Below, piece after piece: positions 46,759 through 57,220 of a DNA stretch of 64,000 nucleotides. The stretch's first letter is position 1, and the number at the start of each line of letters is the position of its first letter. The translations under genes were made by a program, and so were the position numbers. This DNA comes from Devosia aurantiaca (GTDB lineage Bacteria > Pseudomonadota > Alphaproteobacteria > Rhizobiales > Devosiaceae): contig NZ_JAALFG010000003.1 in NCBI RefSeq assembly GCF_011058215.1, forward strand, positions 124,001-188,000. Reading direction: 5' to 3'. The notes beneath the pieces were generated by a model. That model saw only the letters and a list, made by a program, of their open reading frames with translations, did not search any database and was not told the DNA's origin.

Positions 46759-48971
46759 GGCGTCACTCCGCGCAAGCGTTGGGCATTGGCGATGACGAAT
46801 ACCGAGCTCAGAGCCATCGCTCCGGCGCCCAGCATCGGCGACAGGAGTATTCCGAAGGCAGGGTAGAGAGCACCAGCCGCGACCGGGATCAGCACCGCAT
46901 TATAGACAAAGGCCCAGCCCAGGTTTTCGTAGATGTTGCGCAGCGTCGCCCGGCTGAGCTTGAGCGCCGTCGCAACCTTGCGCAGGTCGCCGTCGAGCAG
47001 CACCACGTCAGCGCTTTCGATCGCGGCATCTGTCCCGGAGCCTACCGCGATGCCGATATCGGCCTCGGCCAGGGCGGGGGCATCGTTGATGCCGTCACCG
47101 ACATAGGCAATCGTCCCATGCCGCTCGCGCAGAGCCTTGATGGCGGCAAGCTTCTGAGCCGGCAACACTTCGGCCTCGACGCGGTCGATGCCCAGCTGCC
47201 TCGCAATCGCTTCCACCGTCTGCTGATTATCTCCCGAGATCATGGCCGTTTCGATACCCATCGCATGAAGCGCAGCGATCACCGCCTTGCTGGTCGGCTT
47301 GATCTGATCGGCCACGACGATCGCTGCGGCCAGCTTGCCGTCTATGGAAGCGTAAACCGGTGTCTTGCCCTCAGCCGCCAGCCGAGCCGTGTTGAAATCG
47401 GCCAGATTGTGCTCTGCAAACATCCGCTCGGAGCCAATTTCGACCTTCCGGCCACCCACCGTCGCCGAGACCCCACGGCCCGGTTCGGACGCAAAGCCTT
47501 CCACCTCTGGCAAAACCATCCGTGCCTTTTCGGCAGCTGTCACAATAGCCAGGGCGATCGGGTGCTCGGAGCGCTTCTCGACTGCCGCAACAAAAGCCAG
47601 GACCTCGTCATGTTCATAATCATCGTCCAGGATGAAGTCCGTCAGCGCCGGCCTGCCATCGGTCAGCGTGCCGGTCTTGTCGAAAGCCACAACCTTTGCG
47701 TCACGCAACAGCTGCAGCGCCTCGCCCTTTCTGAACAACACGCCCAGCTGGGCTGCGCGGCCCGTGCCCACCATGATCGACATGGGCGTCGCCAGCCCCA
47801 TGGCACAAGGACAGGCAATGATCAGCACGGCCACGGCATTGACCAGCGCGAACTGCGGTTCGAACACCAGCCAGGCAAGGGCGGTCAAAACCGCGAGCCC
47901 AATCACCATCGGAACAAACCACAGTGTGATGCGGTCGACCACGGCCTGGATCGGCAGCTTTCCCGTCTGTGCGTCCTCGACCATGCGGATGATATGCGCC
48001 AGCATGGTATCGCCACCCACCTTGGTGGCTCGAAAGCGGAAGCTGCCAGACGTGTTGAGCGTGCCGCCAATCACGGCTGCACCCGGAGTTTTCGAGACGG
48101 GAAGAGGCTCGCCCGAGATCATCGACTCGTCGATATGGCTCGCCCCATCCACAACTTCGCCGTCCACGGCGATCTTCTCGCCCGGCCGCACCACGATGAT
48201 GTCGCCGACGCGCACGTCTTCTGCCGGCACGTCCATGGTAGCGCCATGCCGCTCGACCCGCGCTGTCTTGGCCTGCTGCTGCACCAGCCGGCGAATAGCC
48301 TCCCCGGTCCGACCCTTCGCCAAAGCCTCCAGCCAGCGCCCTACGAGGATCAGCGTCACGATCACTGCTGCAGCTTCGAAATACACAAAGCGCGTCTCCG
48401 CCGGCACCAGCTGCGGCACAAAAGTGACAACGCTCGAATACAGCCAGGCGGCTCCAGCCCCCAGCGCCACAAGCGAATTCATCTCCGGTGCGCCCCGCAA
48501 CAAAGCGGGAATGCCATGGCGGAAGAACCGCAATCCCGGCACGAACAACACAAACGTGGCGAGCACGAAATAGACCGGCCAAAGCACGTCCATGGACACG
48601 ACCGACATCAGCCACATGTGGAACGGCATATGGACATGCCCCAGCATTTCCACCGCAAACAGCGGCACGGTAGGAATGGCCGCAATGATCACGTCACGCC
48701 GCAGCGCCGCCGCATCCTCGTCATGGTGGTCATGGTCCCGCGCCGGCGCATCGGCCTGCCGGAGAGCCCCGGAATAGCCCACCTTGCGCACCGCCTCGAG
48801 CAGCGCTCCGCTGTCCCCACCGGCAATGGTGGCGCGCTCCGTCGCCAGGTTGACCGAGGCCGATTCGACGCCCGGAACCTTGAGCAGGGCGCGTTCCACC
48901 CGCGCCACGCAGGAAGCGCAGGTCATGCCGGCGATGTCGAGAGTTACTGATTGCGGGACGTGCTGGTTCAT
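46755..48971 (-). CDS. copA: Copper-exporting P1B-type ATPase CopA
   Basis: A 738-residue inner-membrane Cu(I) efflux pump. There is one N-terminal HMA domain ([14 protein letters not shown], residues about 13-26), then a His-rich linker DHDHHDED. Actuator motif MISGEPLPV is near residue 290, the transmembrane metal site [11 protein letters not shown] near 390, phosphorylation site [10 protein letters not shown] near 435, the HP motif SEHPIALA near 480 and [14 protein letters not shown] near 640. It is first in a copA-cueR-copZ operon behind a CueR promoter. Confidence 0.95.
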   Translation of the reverse strand: MNQHVPQSVTLDIAGMTCASCVARVERALLKVPGVESASVNLATERATIAGGDSGALLEAVRKVGYSGALRQADAPARDHDHHDEDAAALRRDVIIAAIPTVPLFAVEMLGHVHMPFHMWLMSVVSMDVLWPVYFVLATFVLFVPGLRFFRHGIPALLRGAPEMNSLVALGAGAAWLYSSVVTFVPQLVPAETRFVYFEAAAVIVTLILVGRWLEALAKGRTGEAIRRLVQQQAKTARVERHGATMDVPAEDVRVGDIIVVRPGEKIAVDGEVVDGASHIDESMISGEPLPVSKTPGAAVIGGTLNTSGSFRFRATKVGGDTMLAHIIRMVEDAQTGKLPIQAVVDRITLWFVPMVIGLAVLTALAWLVFEPQFALVNAVAVLIIACPCAMGLATPMSIMVGTGRAAQLGVLFRKGEALQLLRDAKVVAFDKTGTLTDGRPALTDFILDDDYEHDEVLAFVAAVEKRSEHPIALAIVTAAEKARMVLPEVEGFASEPGRGVSATVGGRKVEIGSERMFAEHNLADFNTARLAAEGKTPVYASIDGKLAAAIVVADQIKPTSKAVIAALHAMGIETAMISGDNQQTVEAIARQLGIDRVEAEVLPAQKLAAIKALRERHGTIAYVGDGINDAPALAEADIGIAVGSGTDAAIESADVVLLDGDLRKVATALKLSRATLRNIYENLGWAFVYNAVLIPVAAGALYPAFGILLSPMLGAGAMALSSVFVIANAQRLRGVTP

Positions 48972-48991
48972 GGTTTCACCTCGTCCTCATC

Positions 48992-49022
48992 CATATAGAC
49001 CTTCCCATTATGGTAAGGTCAA
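48992..49022 (-). promoter_or_regulatory. CueR-type promoter of the copA operon
   Basis: Read on the minus strand: -35 TTGACC (49022-49017), a 19-base spacer containing CTTACCATAATGGGAAGG, and -10 TATATG (48997-48992). The long spacer with a dyad inside it is the hallmark of MerR/CueR promoters. The copA start is 20 bases downstream of the -10. Confidence 0.85.
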
Positions 49023-49123
49023 GGGTTGGGTGCAAATCGCTGCGACCAGTTGGCACAGCGACATTCACGCGTCTTATAGTTGCGACGCGCGAGGATTATT
49101 TCGGCTCTGTCACCGGAGCCAAG

Positions 49124-49849
49124 ATGATACAGACGGTTCGCAAAGACATCCACAATTCGGACATTCCGCTGCTTTGCCAAAGTTGCGAAGCCCGGCATCA
49201 GGGCATCTGCGGCTCGCTCACGCCCGAGCAGCTCGTCGCCGTGTCCAAATCCACCCGCCGCGTTCGCCGCGCCCCGGGCGAGGAACTGATGGCTGATGCC
49301 GAGCCGATCGCATCCTTTGCCAATGTGCTGCGCGGCGTGGTCAAGCTCACCAAGGTGCTCGAAGACGGGCGGCAACAGGTCGTTGGTCTCCAGTTTGCAC
49401 CCGATCTTCTCGGCCGCCCCTTTGCCACCGAGAGCCGGGTCAGCGCCGAAGCGGCCTCTGAGGTCGACCTCTGCCTCATCCCCAAGCCGGTCCTTGAATC
49501 CATGTTGACCGAGAGCGCGCCTCTGGAGCGCCGCGTCATGCTGCAGGCATTGCGCGAACTCGACGAAGCGCGCGACTGGATGGTGACGCTGGGGCGCAAA
49601 AGTGCCGCTGAAAGGGTCGCAAGCTTCCTTTATCTCATCGCGACCCACATCGATCCGACCGACGAGGGCGAAGTCACGACCTTCGACCTGCCATTGAGCC
49701 GTGCCGACATCGGCGACTTTTTAGGCCTCACCATCGAGACCGTCAGCCGTCAGATGACGAGGCTCAAGGCCGACGGCATCATCGAAATCCAAAATTACCG
49801 CCACGTGACGGTTCCAGACCTCGCCCGCCTGCGCCTTCGCTGCGGTTAG
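49124..49849 (+). CDS. FNR-type oxygen-responsive transcriptional regulator (FnrN-like)
   Basis: A 241-residue Crp/Fnr protein with the N-terminal [4Fe-4S] ligand pattern Cys18, Cys21 and Cys29 in LLCQSCEARHQGICG, and a fourth candidate Cys117 in VDLCLIP. The HTH SRADIGDFLGLTIETVSRQM contains the E..SR residues that in FNR read TTGAT half-sites, matching the TTGAT-N4-ATCAA box at 53266. I use the ATG at 49124; the longer ORF to 49010 runs into the copA promoter. Its 3' end overlaps the convergent cydC. Confidence 0.9.
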   Translation: MIQTVRKDIHNSDIPLLCQSCEARHQGICGSLTPEQLVAVSKSTRRVRRAPGEELMADAEPIASFANVLRGVVKLTKVLEDGRQQVVGLQFAPDLLGRPFATESRVSAEAASEVDLCLIPKPVLESMLTESAPLERRVMLQALRELDEARDWMVTLGRKSAAERVASFLYLIATHIDPTDEGEVTTFDLPLSRADIGDFLGLTIETVSRQMTRLKADGIIEIQNYRHVTVPDLARLRLRCG

Positions 49850-51498
49850 CGCAGGCGGCCGCCTCGCAGCGTGTAGATTTTGTCCACGGTACCCTCTGGC
49901 AGGCTGGCGTGGGTGACCAGCACCACGGTACGTCCCTTTGTCGCTTCGGCCAGAGTCTCGAAGAAGGCCAACTCCGTTTCGCGATCCAGCGCATCGGTCG
50001 GCTCGTCCAGCAACAGCACCGGAGCCGCTGAGACCAGCGCCCGCGCGAGACACAGCCGCCGCGCTTGGCCTGCCGATAGGGTACGGCCTGCCTCGCCGAT
50101 CAGCGTATCGAGCCCCCTGGGCAAGCTCGCAACATGCTCTTCCAGTTGCGCCTTCCCCAGCGCCGCCCACAACTCTTCGTCGCTGGCATCGTCGCGCCCG
50201 ATCAGCAGATTGTTGCGGACGGTGTCGATAAACACCGGACTATCCTGGCTGAGCAGCGCCATATGGGCGTGCAGATCAGCCGTGGCGAACTGGTCCACTT
50301 TCGTACCGCCTAGCGTAACCTGCCCCTGACGCGGTTCGGCAAGCCGCAGCAGGAGCCGCAGGATGGTGGACTTTCCCGCGCCGCTCGGCCCGCTTATCGC
50401 AACCCGCTCGCCAGCGCCAATCGCGAGCGAGAAATCGTCGAGTACCGGAGGCAGCGAACCGTAGCCGAAGGTGACACGATCAAAGCCAATCGAGGCGTCC
50501 GGAGTTATGACCTGGGGCTGCGTTGGTTCAGCGACAGCTGGCGGCAGGGCAGCCAAGGCTTGCAGCCGTTCCGCCGCAGCCATGGCACTGGTGGCCTTGC
50601 TGACGCTGCGCACGATCGTGCTGGTCACCTCAAAGCTCGCGAGCACGGCCAGCAGCAACCCCGCCATTACCGGCCCCTCCAGCCTACCGGCGGCCACCGC
50701 ATCCAGCCCGGCGAGCAGAGTGCCGACCAGCGCCAGCGCCGCCAGCACCTGGACGGCAAAGCCACCTGCGGTCGCCAGTCCACCCAGCCGAAGCCGCTCC
50801 CCACTGGCGACGAGACCTGCCCCGGCGAAACGCCGCACCGCGGTCCCGAGCACGCCGAGCAAGGTGAGATCGGCATGCCCCGCAACGCCGTCCAAGACTT
50901 GCGCCCGCAATTCCGCATTGGCCTCGACACTCCGCCGTCCGGCATTGCGGCCAAGCACGACCATCAGCGTTGGCACAACGAGGGCAGCCGCGGCCATGGC
51001 CAAGCCATAGGGGAGGGCGGCTCCCGGAAGCAGCCAGACCATCACCGCTGTCATTCCGGCACCGACGACCACTGCCGAAACCAGCGGACCGACCGCAACC
51101 AGGAAGGCCGTGTCCAGCGCGTCGACATCAGCCGTCAGCCGGCTGACGAGGTCGCCATGGCGCAGCGAACGATCCGGCAGCGGCAGGCGCGGAAACAGCG
51201 CCGCAAATAGCCAGCCGCGCAGATCGCTCAGCAACCGCAGCGTTGCGTCATGACCGATCAGTCGTTCCCCATAGCGCGCGAGAATGCGGACGAAGGAAAA
51301 AGCGCGCACCCCAGCTGATGGAACAAAGAGGTTGAAGGCCAGCCCAGCTGTGGTCAGTGCCGATGCAGTGATAAACCACCCGGACGTCCCCAGCAGTCCG
51401 ACACCCGATACAATGGTGACCAGCGACAAAAGAAGCGCCAGCAGCAATGCCCCCAGACGCCTCCTGTAGAGCGGCAGAAATGTCAGAAGAGCCCTCAT
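49846..51498 (-). CDS. cydC: Heterodimeric thiol ABC exporter subunit CydC
   Basis: A 550-residue ABC transporter half with an N-terminal six-helix domain (ALLLALLLSLVTIVSGVGLL near residue 20) and a C-terminal ATPase: Walker A ISGPSGAGKSTILRLLLRL near residue 375, signature TLSAGQARRLCLARAL near 480 and Walker B LLLDEPTDALD. CydDC exports glutathione and cysteine and is needed for assembly of cytochrome bd. It overlaps cydD by 4 bases and the convergent fnr gene by 4. Confidence 0.92.
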   Translation of the reverse strand: MRALLTFLPLYRRRLGALLLALLLSLVTIVSGVGLLGTSGWFITASALTTAGLAFNLFVPSAGVRAFSFVRILARYGERLIGHDATLRLLSDLRGWLFAALFPRLPLPDRSLRHGDLVSRLTADVDALDTAFLVAVGPLVSAVVVGAGMTAVMVWLLPGAALPYGLAMAAAALVVPTLMVVLGRNAGRRSVEANAELRAQVLDGVAGHADLTLLGVLGTAVRRFAGAGLVASGERLRLGGLATAGGFAVQVLAALALVGTLLAGLDAVAAGRLEGPVMAGLLLAVLASFEVTSTIVRSVSKATSAMAAAERLQALAALPPAVAEPTQPQVITPDASIGFDRVTFGYGSLPPVLDDFSLAIGAGERVAISGPSGAGKSTILRLLLRLAEPRQGQVTLGGTKVDQFATADLHAHMALLSQDSPVFIDTVRNNLLIGRDDASDEELWAALGKAQLEEHVASLPRGLDTLIGEAGRTLSAGQARRLCLARALVSAAPVLLLDEPTDALDRETELAFFETLAEATKGRTVVLVTHASLPEGTVDKIYTLRGGRLR

Positions 51499-53228
51499 GC
51501 TGCGCCCCTTTTCCGGCGAACCGGCATATCGAGCAGCCCACCACCTGCAATGCGCCAGGCCTTGTCCATGCTTGCGGCCACGGCAAGCGAATGGGTGGCA
51601 ACGATCAAGGTGCGGCCTTGGGCAAAAGCAAGAATATTGCCCATGACTTCAGCCTCCAGCGCTTGGTCGAGATGCGCAGTTGGCTCATCGAGGAGGATCA
51701 AGCCTGCCTCACGCAGAAAGAGCCGCGCAACGGCAACCCGCTGCGCCTGTCCGCCGGAAAGCCCCAGCCCATCCTCGCCGATGATGGTATCCAGCCCGTC
51801 CGGCAGCGCCGCGGCAAACGGCGCCACTAAGGCCTGCTCCGCCGCCCGCTGGATGTCCCGGCGCGAGGCACCAGGGCGGGCTAGCGCGATGTTGTCGGCA
51901 ATGCTGCCGTGGATCAGCCGCGGCTTCTGCGGCAACAGGAAGCTCCGGCCCCGCAGCTCCGCCTCCGGCCAATCCGAGATGGCGCGGTCATCCAATTGCA
52001 CGGACCCCTCCGCCTCGCGCAGTTGCGCTAGACGCTCGAGGAAGGTCGACTTGCCCGACCCACTCGGACCAAGCAGGGCCACATGCTGGCCGGGCTTGAC
52101 GCTCAACGACAGATCCTGGAGCACGGCCCGCATCCGGTCGGGCGTCCGCAACGTCAGCCCAACGAGCTCCACCCCGATTGGAGTGCCTGCTCGCGGTTCG
52201 ATGTCGGCAAGCGGCGATGCAGCCTCCGGAAAATCGCCAAGCTGCGTCTCGATCTCCAGCAATGCCGCCTTCGCCGTCGCCCGGTCATGGTAATGGGCAG
52301 CCAGGAGTCTGAGCGGGTTGTAAACTTCTGGAGCCATCAGCAGCAAAAACATGCCGGTCGAAAGTGTCAGCGGCGTTGTCCGCAGCTGCAGGTAGTCGAT
52401 AAAGGTGAGGCCGACATAAAGCGCAACGCCCGCGACGCCCAGCGCCGCAAAGAACTCCAGCACTGCCGAGGAGAGGAAGGCGATGCGCAGTACCCGCAAG
52501 GTACGCACCCGCAAGGCTTCGCTTGCCTGAACAATTCCAGCTGTTTCGGCCTCGGCGCGCCCAAAGAGCTTGAGCGTCAGGATGCCCCGAAGCCGATCGG
52601 CAAAGCGGCCGGAAAGATGGCTCAGCGCCTGTGCCTGCTGGTCGGTGGCAAGTTGCGCGCCCCAACCCACCAACGCCATAAAAATCGGGATCAACGGTGC
52701 GGTGACGAGAAACAGCACCCCTGCGACCCAGTCGAGCGGTAGGATGATCGCGCCGAACACCAGCGGCAAGAGCGCCGCCTGGATCGATGCCGGCAAGTAG
52801 CGCGCGAAATAGCCATCGAGCGCCTCAACCTGGTCCACTATGGCACTGGCCGAAAGTCCCGAGGCCGGCGCATCCGCATCCCGCGGCGAACGCGCCAGCC
52901 GCTGCGCGAACAACACCTGCCGAAGCTGCTGCTTGATCGCCTCGGCGCCGACCAGTCCTGCCTGTTCACCGATGGCACCGAGACCCGCCCGGACGATCAG
53001 CAGCCCTAAGATCAGCAACACCGACGGCATCAGCGCCTGGGGCGCCGCATGGTTTTCGATCGTTTCACCCAGGACATGCGCCAGCGTCCAGGCCTGCCAG
53101 ACCAGAAGCCCGCCGCCGATCAGCGGCAAGATCATGGCAAGCCACAAGGCAGCCCCGCCATGCCGCTGCAAGCGGTTCAGCATCTTCCTCGATGTTTGGC
53201 CTCGGGCGGTCACGGGCGCTCCATTCAA
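51495..53228 (-). CDS. cydD: Heterodimeric thiol ABC exporter subunit CydD
   Basis: A 577-residue partner of CydC. The transmembrane domain contains [20 protein letters not shown] near residue 30 and [20 protein letters not shown] near 170. The ATPase has Walker [20 protein letters not shown] near residue 385, signature [17 protein letters not shown] near 490 and Walker [13 protein letters not shown]. The start lies 38 bases downstream of the FNR box, so cydDC and cydABX probably share this control. Confidence 0.92.
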   Translation of the reverse strand: MNGAPVTARGQTSRKMLNRLQRHGGAALWLAMILPLIGGGLLVWQAWTLAHVLGETIENHAAPQALMPSVLLILGLLIVRAGLGAIGEQAGLVGAEAIKQQLRQVLFAQRLARSPRDADAPASGLSASAIVDQVEALDGYFARYLPASIQAALLPLVFGAIILPLDWVAGVLFLVTAPLIPIFMALVGWGAQLATDQQAQALSHLSGRFADRLRGILTLKLFGRAEAETAGIVQASEALRVRTLRVLRIAFLSSAVLEFFAALGVAGVALYVGLTFIDYLQLRTTPLTLSTGMFLLLMAPEVYNPLRLLAAHYHDRATAKAALLEIETQLGDFPEAASPLADIEPRAGTPIGVELVGLTLRTPDRMRAVLQDLSLSVKPGQHVALLGPSGSGKSTFLERLAQLREAEGSVQLDDRAISDWPEAELRGRSFLLPQKPRLIHGSIADNIALARPGASRRDIQRAAEQALVAPFAAALPDGLDTIIGEDGLGLSGGQAQRVAVARLFLREAGLILLDEPTAHLDQALEAEVMGNILAFAQGRTLIVATHSLAVAASMDKAWRIAGGGLLDMPVRRKRGAA

Positions 53229-53265
53229 CTAACGCTTACCCTAGTCGGGTTAGGATGGACCCGCC

Positions 53266-53279
53266 TTGATCTGGATCAA
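53266..53279. promoter_or_regulatory. Perfect FNR/anaerobox site between cydDC and cydABX
   Basis: TTGATCTGGATCAA matches the FNR consensus TTGAT-N4-ATCAA exactly. It lies 38 bases upstream of cydD on the minus strand and 79 bases upstream of cydA on the plus strand, so one site could serve both divergent operons. An FNR-family gene is encoded 3.4 kb away at 49124. Confidence 0.88.
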
Positions 53280-53357
53280 GGTACGCTCCACCCGAGGAGC
53301 GTAGGGAAGGGCTATTGGCAGCCCCGATTCCGGCCGCCGCAACCATGGGGCATCCTA

Positions 53358-54953
53358 ATGCCGATCGACAGTCTCGTTGTCGACCTTTCGCGATGGCAGT
53401 TTGCTGCCACCGCCATGTATCACTTCATCTTCGTACCGCTGACTCTGGGCCTTTCCTTCATGATGGCCATCATGGAAAGCGTCTATGTGATGACCGGGCG
53501 CTCGGTGTGGCGCAAGGCGACCCTGTTCTGGGGCACGCTCTTCGGCATCAACTTCGCCATGGGCGTTGCCACCGGCATCGTCATGGAATTCCAGTTCGGC
53601 ATGAACTGGAGCTATTACAGCCACTATGTCGGCGACGTCTTCGGTGCGCCTCTCGCTATCGAAGGGCTGATGGCTTTCTTCCTTGAAGCCACCTTTGTGG
53701 GTCTGTTCTTTTTCGGCTGGGACCGTCTGAGCAAAATCGGTCACTTGGTCGTCACCTGGCTCGTCGCGATCGGCGCAAACTTTTCCGCGCTCTGGATCCT
53801 GATCGCCAATGGCTGGATGCAGAACCCGGTCGGCGCCCGGTTCAATCCCGACACAATGCGCATGGAGATCACCGACTTCATCGCGGTGATCTTCAACCCC
53901 GTCGCGCAGGCCAAATTCGTCCATACCGTTAGCGCTGGCTATCTCTGCGGCGCCGTTTTCGTGCTGGCCATCTCGGCGCTCTATCTCGCCAAGGGCAAGC
54001 ATATTGAACTCGCCAAGCGCTCGATGGTCGTGGCGGCCAGCTTCGGTCTGGCCTCTGCCCTGTCGGTCGTCGTCCTCGGCGACGAGAGCGGCTATGTCGC
54101 GACCGAACATCAGAAGATGAAGGTTGCGGCCATAGAAGCCAGCTTCCACACCGAACCGGCACCAGCCCCTGGACGGTGCTGGCCATCCCCGGCGCAGATG
54201 GCACGCCGATCTGGCAATTGCAGGTCCCGTGGCTGGGTGGTCTGATCACCACGCGCTCGCTTACCGAAGAACTCGACGGCATCAACGAGCTGGTCGCCCG
54301 CGCTGACGAGCGCATCCGCTCGGGGCTCGTTGCCTACCAAGCGCTCGAAGAGATCCGTGCCAAGGGCGATGCTGAAGCGCGCGCTGTGTTCGAGGAGACT
54401 TGGCCCGACCTTGGCTACGCGCTCCTGCTCAAGCGCTACCGCGCTGATGTCGAGAACGCCACGGATGCGGAGATTGCCCAGGCTGCCGCCGATACGGTGC
54501 CCCAGCGTTTGGCCGCTGTTCTGGACCTTTCGCATCATGATGGGCCTGGGCTTCTTCTTCATCGCCTTCTTCGGGGTCTGGTTCTACCGTGCCTCGCGCG
54601 GCTGGATCGAGACAAACCGCCAGTTCCTCTGGTTCAGCGTCTTCACCCTGCCGCTGCCCTGGATCGCCATCGAGTCGGGCTGGTTCATCGCCGAGTTCGG
54701 CCGCCAGCCCTGGGTCGTGGAAGGCGTCTTGCCCACTTTCTACGCCGCGTCGGGCCTCACCGTGCTCGACCTCGTCCTGTCCCTGAGCTTCTTTGTGCTG
54801 CTCTACACGGCCCTGCTCATTGTCATGGTTTTCCTGATGATCCGCACCGTCAAGGCAGGTCCCAAGGACAAGTTCCTGGCGGCTGACGATGAAGACGATT
54901 TCGTTATCGCAGCCCTGCCGAAAAACCCCGTCACCCAGGAGCTCGGATCGTGA
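53358..54953 (+). CDS. cydA: Cytochrome bd ubiquinol oxidase subunit I CydA (two frameshifts)
   Basis: Quinol-oxidising, haem-binding subunit of the high-affinity terminal oxidase. The N-terminus [20 protein letters not shown] carries the haem-ligand His22. It has [20 protein letters not shown] and [12 protein letters not shown], then the C-terminal [13 protein letters not shown]. Two frame changes occur: one base lost in the C4 run 54166-54169 (before [11 protein letters not shown]), and one base gained in the C4 run 54500-54503 (before [14 protein letters not shown]). Corrected length is 531 residues, as expected. The two errors cancel in phase. cydB overlaps by 4 bases. Confidence 0.93.
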
Positions 54954-56095
54954 GCAGCATTCCCCTCGATTACCAAACCCTGCGGCTGATCTGGTGGCTG
55001 CTGCTTGGCGTGCTCCTGATAGGCTTTGCCATTATGGGCGGGCGCGATCTGGGCGTTGGTGCGCTTCTGCCCTTCGCGGCCCGCACCGACGATGAGCGGC
55101 GTATTCTGCTCAATCTCGTGGGACCGACCTGGGAAGGCAACCAGGTCTGGCTGATCCTGGGCGGCGGCGCCATCTTTGCAGCCTTCCCGCCACTCTATGC
55201 GGTGAGCTTTTCGGGCTTTTACCTCGCCATGCTGGTGATCCTCCTGGCGCTGATCCTGCGGCCTGTCGGCTTCAAGTTCCGCGGCAAGGTCGAAGACCTG
55301 CGCTGGCGCGCCGTCTGGGACTGGAGCCTCTTTGTCGGCGGTGTCGTTCCGTCGCTGATCATGGGCGTGGCCGTCGGCAATGTTCTCCTTGGCGCACCCT
55401 TCCACCTCGATGACACCATGCGCATCTTCTACACCGGCAACTTCTTGGGCCTCCTGATGCCCTTTGCGCTTCTGGCCGGGCTGGTCAGCGTCGGCATGAT
55501 CGTGGTGCAGGGCGCTTCGGTGATTGCCGGCCGGACCGAAGGGGCCATGGCGGAGCGGGCACGAACCTATGGCGTTCTTGCCGCGCTCGTCACCGCTGCC
55601 TTGTTTGCGCTTGCCGGCTTCTGGCTTGGATTCCTTCCTGGTCACGTCGTCACCAGCGTCATTGACCCCAATAGCCCGATCAACCCTCTATCCAAGACCG
55701 TTGAACTGGTCACTGGCGGCTGGCTCAACAATTACCGGCTTTATCCCTGGATGCTCTCGGCACCTATCATTGCCTTTGCCGGCCTCGCCGTGGCGGCCAT
55801 CGCGCTCCGCGGCCGAGCCCGAACTCTCGCTCTGCTCGGGTCGAGCACGGCAATCTTTGGCATCATCTCGACGGCGGGTTTGTCGCTCTTCCCGTTCTTC
55901 CTTCCTTCGGCCACGCAGCCCAATTCCGGCCTTACGCTGTGGGACGCCTCGTCGAGCCATCTCACGCTCTTCATCATGCTGCTGATGACCTTGCTATTCC
56001 TGCCCATCATCATTCTCTACACCGGCTTCGTGTTCCGGGTGATGCGCGGCACAGTGTCGACAGACAGCCTCAGCAAGAACCCCAACGCCTATTAG
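54950..56095 (+). CDS. cydB: Cytochrome bd ubiquinol oxidase subunit II CydB
   Basis: A 381-residue membrane subunit with about nine helices. It starts at a GTG overlapping the cydA stop (GTGA) and reads LDYQTLRLIWWLLLGVLLIG with FAIMGGRDLGVGALLPF. Then come PTWEGNQVWLILGGGAIFAA near residue 60, RPVGFKFRGK and, near the C-terminus, SSHLTLFIMLLMTLLFLPI. The E. coli-type CydB fold is evident. cydX follows after 10 bases. Confidence 0.94.
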   Translation: MSSIPLDYQTLRLIWWLLLGVLLIGFAIMGGRDLGVGALLPFAARTDDERRILLNLVGPTWEGNQVWLILGGGAIFAAFPPLYAVSFSGFYLAMLVILLALILRPVGFKFRGKVEDLRWRAVWDWSLFVGGVVPSLIMGVAVGNVLLGAPFHLDDTMRIFYTGNFLGLLMPFALLAGLVSVGMIVVQGASVIAGRTEGAMAERARTYGVLAALVTAALFALAGFWLGFLPGHVVTSVIDPNSPINPLSKTVELVTGGWLNNYRLYPWMLSAPIIAFAGLAVAAIALRGRARTLALLGSSTAIFGIISTAGLSLFPFFLPSATQPNSGLTLWDASSSHLTLFIMLLMTLLFLPIIILYTGFVFRVMRGTVSTDSLSKNPNAY

Positions 56096-56105
56096 GAGAT
56101 CTAAG

Positions 56106-56240
56106 ATGTGGTATTTTTCCTGGATCCTTGGCCTTGGCCTCGCCTGTGCCTTCGGCATCCTCAACGCCATGTGGTTCGAGCTGCGCGAAGATCGCCGGGT
56201 CGCGCGAGAAGAGGGCGAGAAGGTCCGCGCAGACGCATAG
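56106..56240 (+). CDS. cydX: Cytochrome bd oxidase small subunit CydX
   Basis: A 44-residue protein, MWYFSWILGLGLACAFGILN followed by AMWFELREDRRVAREEGEKV and a short tail. A single membrane helix beginning MWYFSWILG is the CydX/YbgT signature. It is required for stability of the bd oxidase in E. coli. An AGGAG lies just upstream. Position directly after cydB and before a strong terminator confirms it as the last gene of cydABX. Confidence 0.92.
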   Translation: MWYFSWILGLGLACAFGILNAMWFELREDRRVAREEGEKVRADA

Positions 56241-56265
56241 CTCCTGACCAAATGGTCAAAAATTT

Positions 56266-56309
56266 AAATGCCCGCATGTCCGGCTGGACATGCGGGCATT
56301 TTGTTTTTG
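56266..56309 (+). terminator. Rho-independent terminator of cydABX
   Basis: ATGCCCGCATGTCC (56268-56281) pairs perfectly with GGACATGCGGGCAT (56286-56299) around a 4-base loop, then TTTGTTTTT. The rest of the gap to the DUF1127 gene, about 56310-56480, shows no gene. Confidence 0.9.
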
Positions 56310-56493
56310 AAACAACACCTTACCGCATTAACCTTTGCTAAGGCTTCCTTAAAGCTCCAGCGAAAGATGAACCCTTCATGAACCCAAATGCCTATTTCGT
56401 TTGCATCGACTGCATAACGGATGTGCAGCAAGGCCAACTACTAATCACGACCCCGCCGATCTACATAGAGGTCACCAACGAAGGGGAACCGAA

Positions 56494-56640
56494 ATGAACA
56501 TCACCAAGAAGCTTGCAGATTTCGCCCGTTACCAGCGCACTATGCGTGAGCTCAATTCGCTCGACAGCCGTCAGCTGAACGATCTGGGCATCACCAAGGG
56601 CGACATCAAGAACATCGCTCGCGGCACCTACGCAGCCTAA
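56494..56640 (+). CDS. DUF1127 small protein
   Basis: A 48-residue protein, MNITKKLADFARYQRTMREL with NSLDSRQLNDLGITKGDIKN and a short tail. The Arg-rich amphipathic helix and LxDLGI..GDI ending are the DUF1127 (YjiS-like) signature. Related alphaproteobacterial proteins affect phosphate, carbon or RNA metabolism. AAGGGG precedes the ATG. A terminator follows. Confidence 0.88.
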   Translation: MNITKKLADFARYQRTMRELNSLDSRQLNDLGITKGDIKNIARGTYAA

Positions 56641-56667
56641 GTTCTAAACATCGCTAAGTGTCCGATG

Positions 56668-56696
56668 AAGGCGTCCACCAGGGCGCCTTTTATCGT
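56668..56696 (+). terminator. Terminator after the DUF1127 gene
   Basis: AAGGCG (56668-56673) pairs with CGCCTT (56684-56689) around a 10-base loop and is followed by TTATCGTTT. It could also serve the convergent YbaK gene. Confidence 0.65.
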
Positions 56697-56709
56697 TTGG
56701 GGCGGGTAA

Positions 56710-57183
56710 TTATCGAACGACGTCTGCCGTGACGCAATTTAAGGCCGAGACAAGATCGTCCGGCTTGATCCGGATCTGAAGGCCCCGCTGCCCACCATTA
56801 AGATAGACTTCGTCATAAAGCGTCGCCAGCTCGTCCAGCACTGTCGGCACGAGCTTGCGCTGGCCGAGCGGGGAAATGCCACCGACCTTAAAGCCCGTCA
56901 GGCGCTCGGCATCGGCAGGCTTCATCATCTGCGCTGACTTGCCGCCCAAAGCTGCGGCGAGCTTTTTCATGTTCACCTCCTCATCGGAAGGAACGATCGC
57001 GCAAATCGGCTTCCCATCGAGCTCTGCCATCAACGTCTTGAACACTTCCGAAGCAGAAACCCCCATTGCCTCGGCCGCCTGCAAACCCACGCGTTCCGCA
57101 TTGGGGTCGTACGCATAGGTGGCGAGGCTGAAGGCGATCCCGGCCTTGGTCAGGGCGAGAGTTGCGGGCGTGGTCTTGGACAT
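56710..57183 (-). CDS. ybaK: Cys-tRNA(Pro)/Cys-tRNA(Cys) deacylase YbaK
   Basis: A 157-residue trans-editing protein that hydrolyses mischarged Cys-tRNA(Pro). It begins TPATLALTKAGIAFSLATYA and has GLQAAEAMGVSASEVFKTLM near residue 35, then PSDEEVNMKKLAAALGGKSA near 65. GFKVGGISPLGQRKLVPTVL near 97 contains the conserved GGxSPxG segment. Size and order match the YbaK/EbsC family. Confidence 0.9.
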   Translation of the reverse strand: MSKTTPATLALTKAGIAFSLATYAYDPNAERVGLQAAEAMGVSASEVFKTLMAELDGKPICAIVPSDEEVNMKKLAAALGGKSAQMMKPADAERLTGFKVGGISPLGQRKLVPTVLDELATLYDEVYLNGGQRGLQIRIKPDDLVSALNCVTADVVR

Positions 57184-57220
57184 GACGCTGTTTTAGGCCA
57201 AGCCCGATAAACCTCAAGCG

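Noticed and set aside
46779..48950. A 723-codon open frame on the plus strand opposite copA
   Set aside because: It is the antisense shadow of a GC-rich gene, His/Arg/Gln-rich with no recognisable motif. The copA frame has every P-type ATPase motif.
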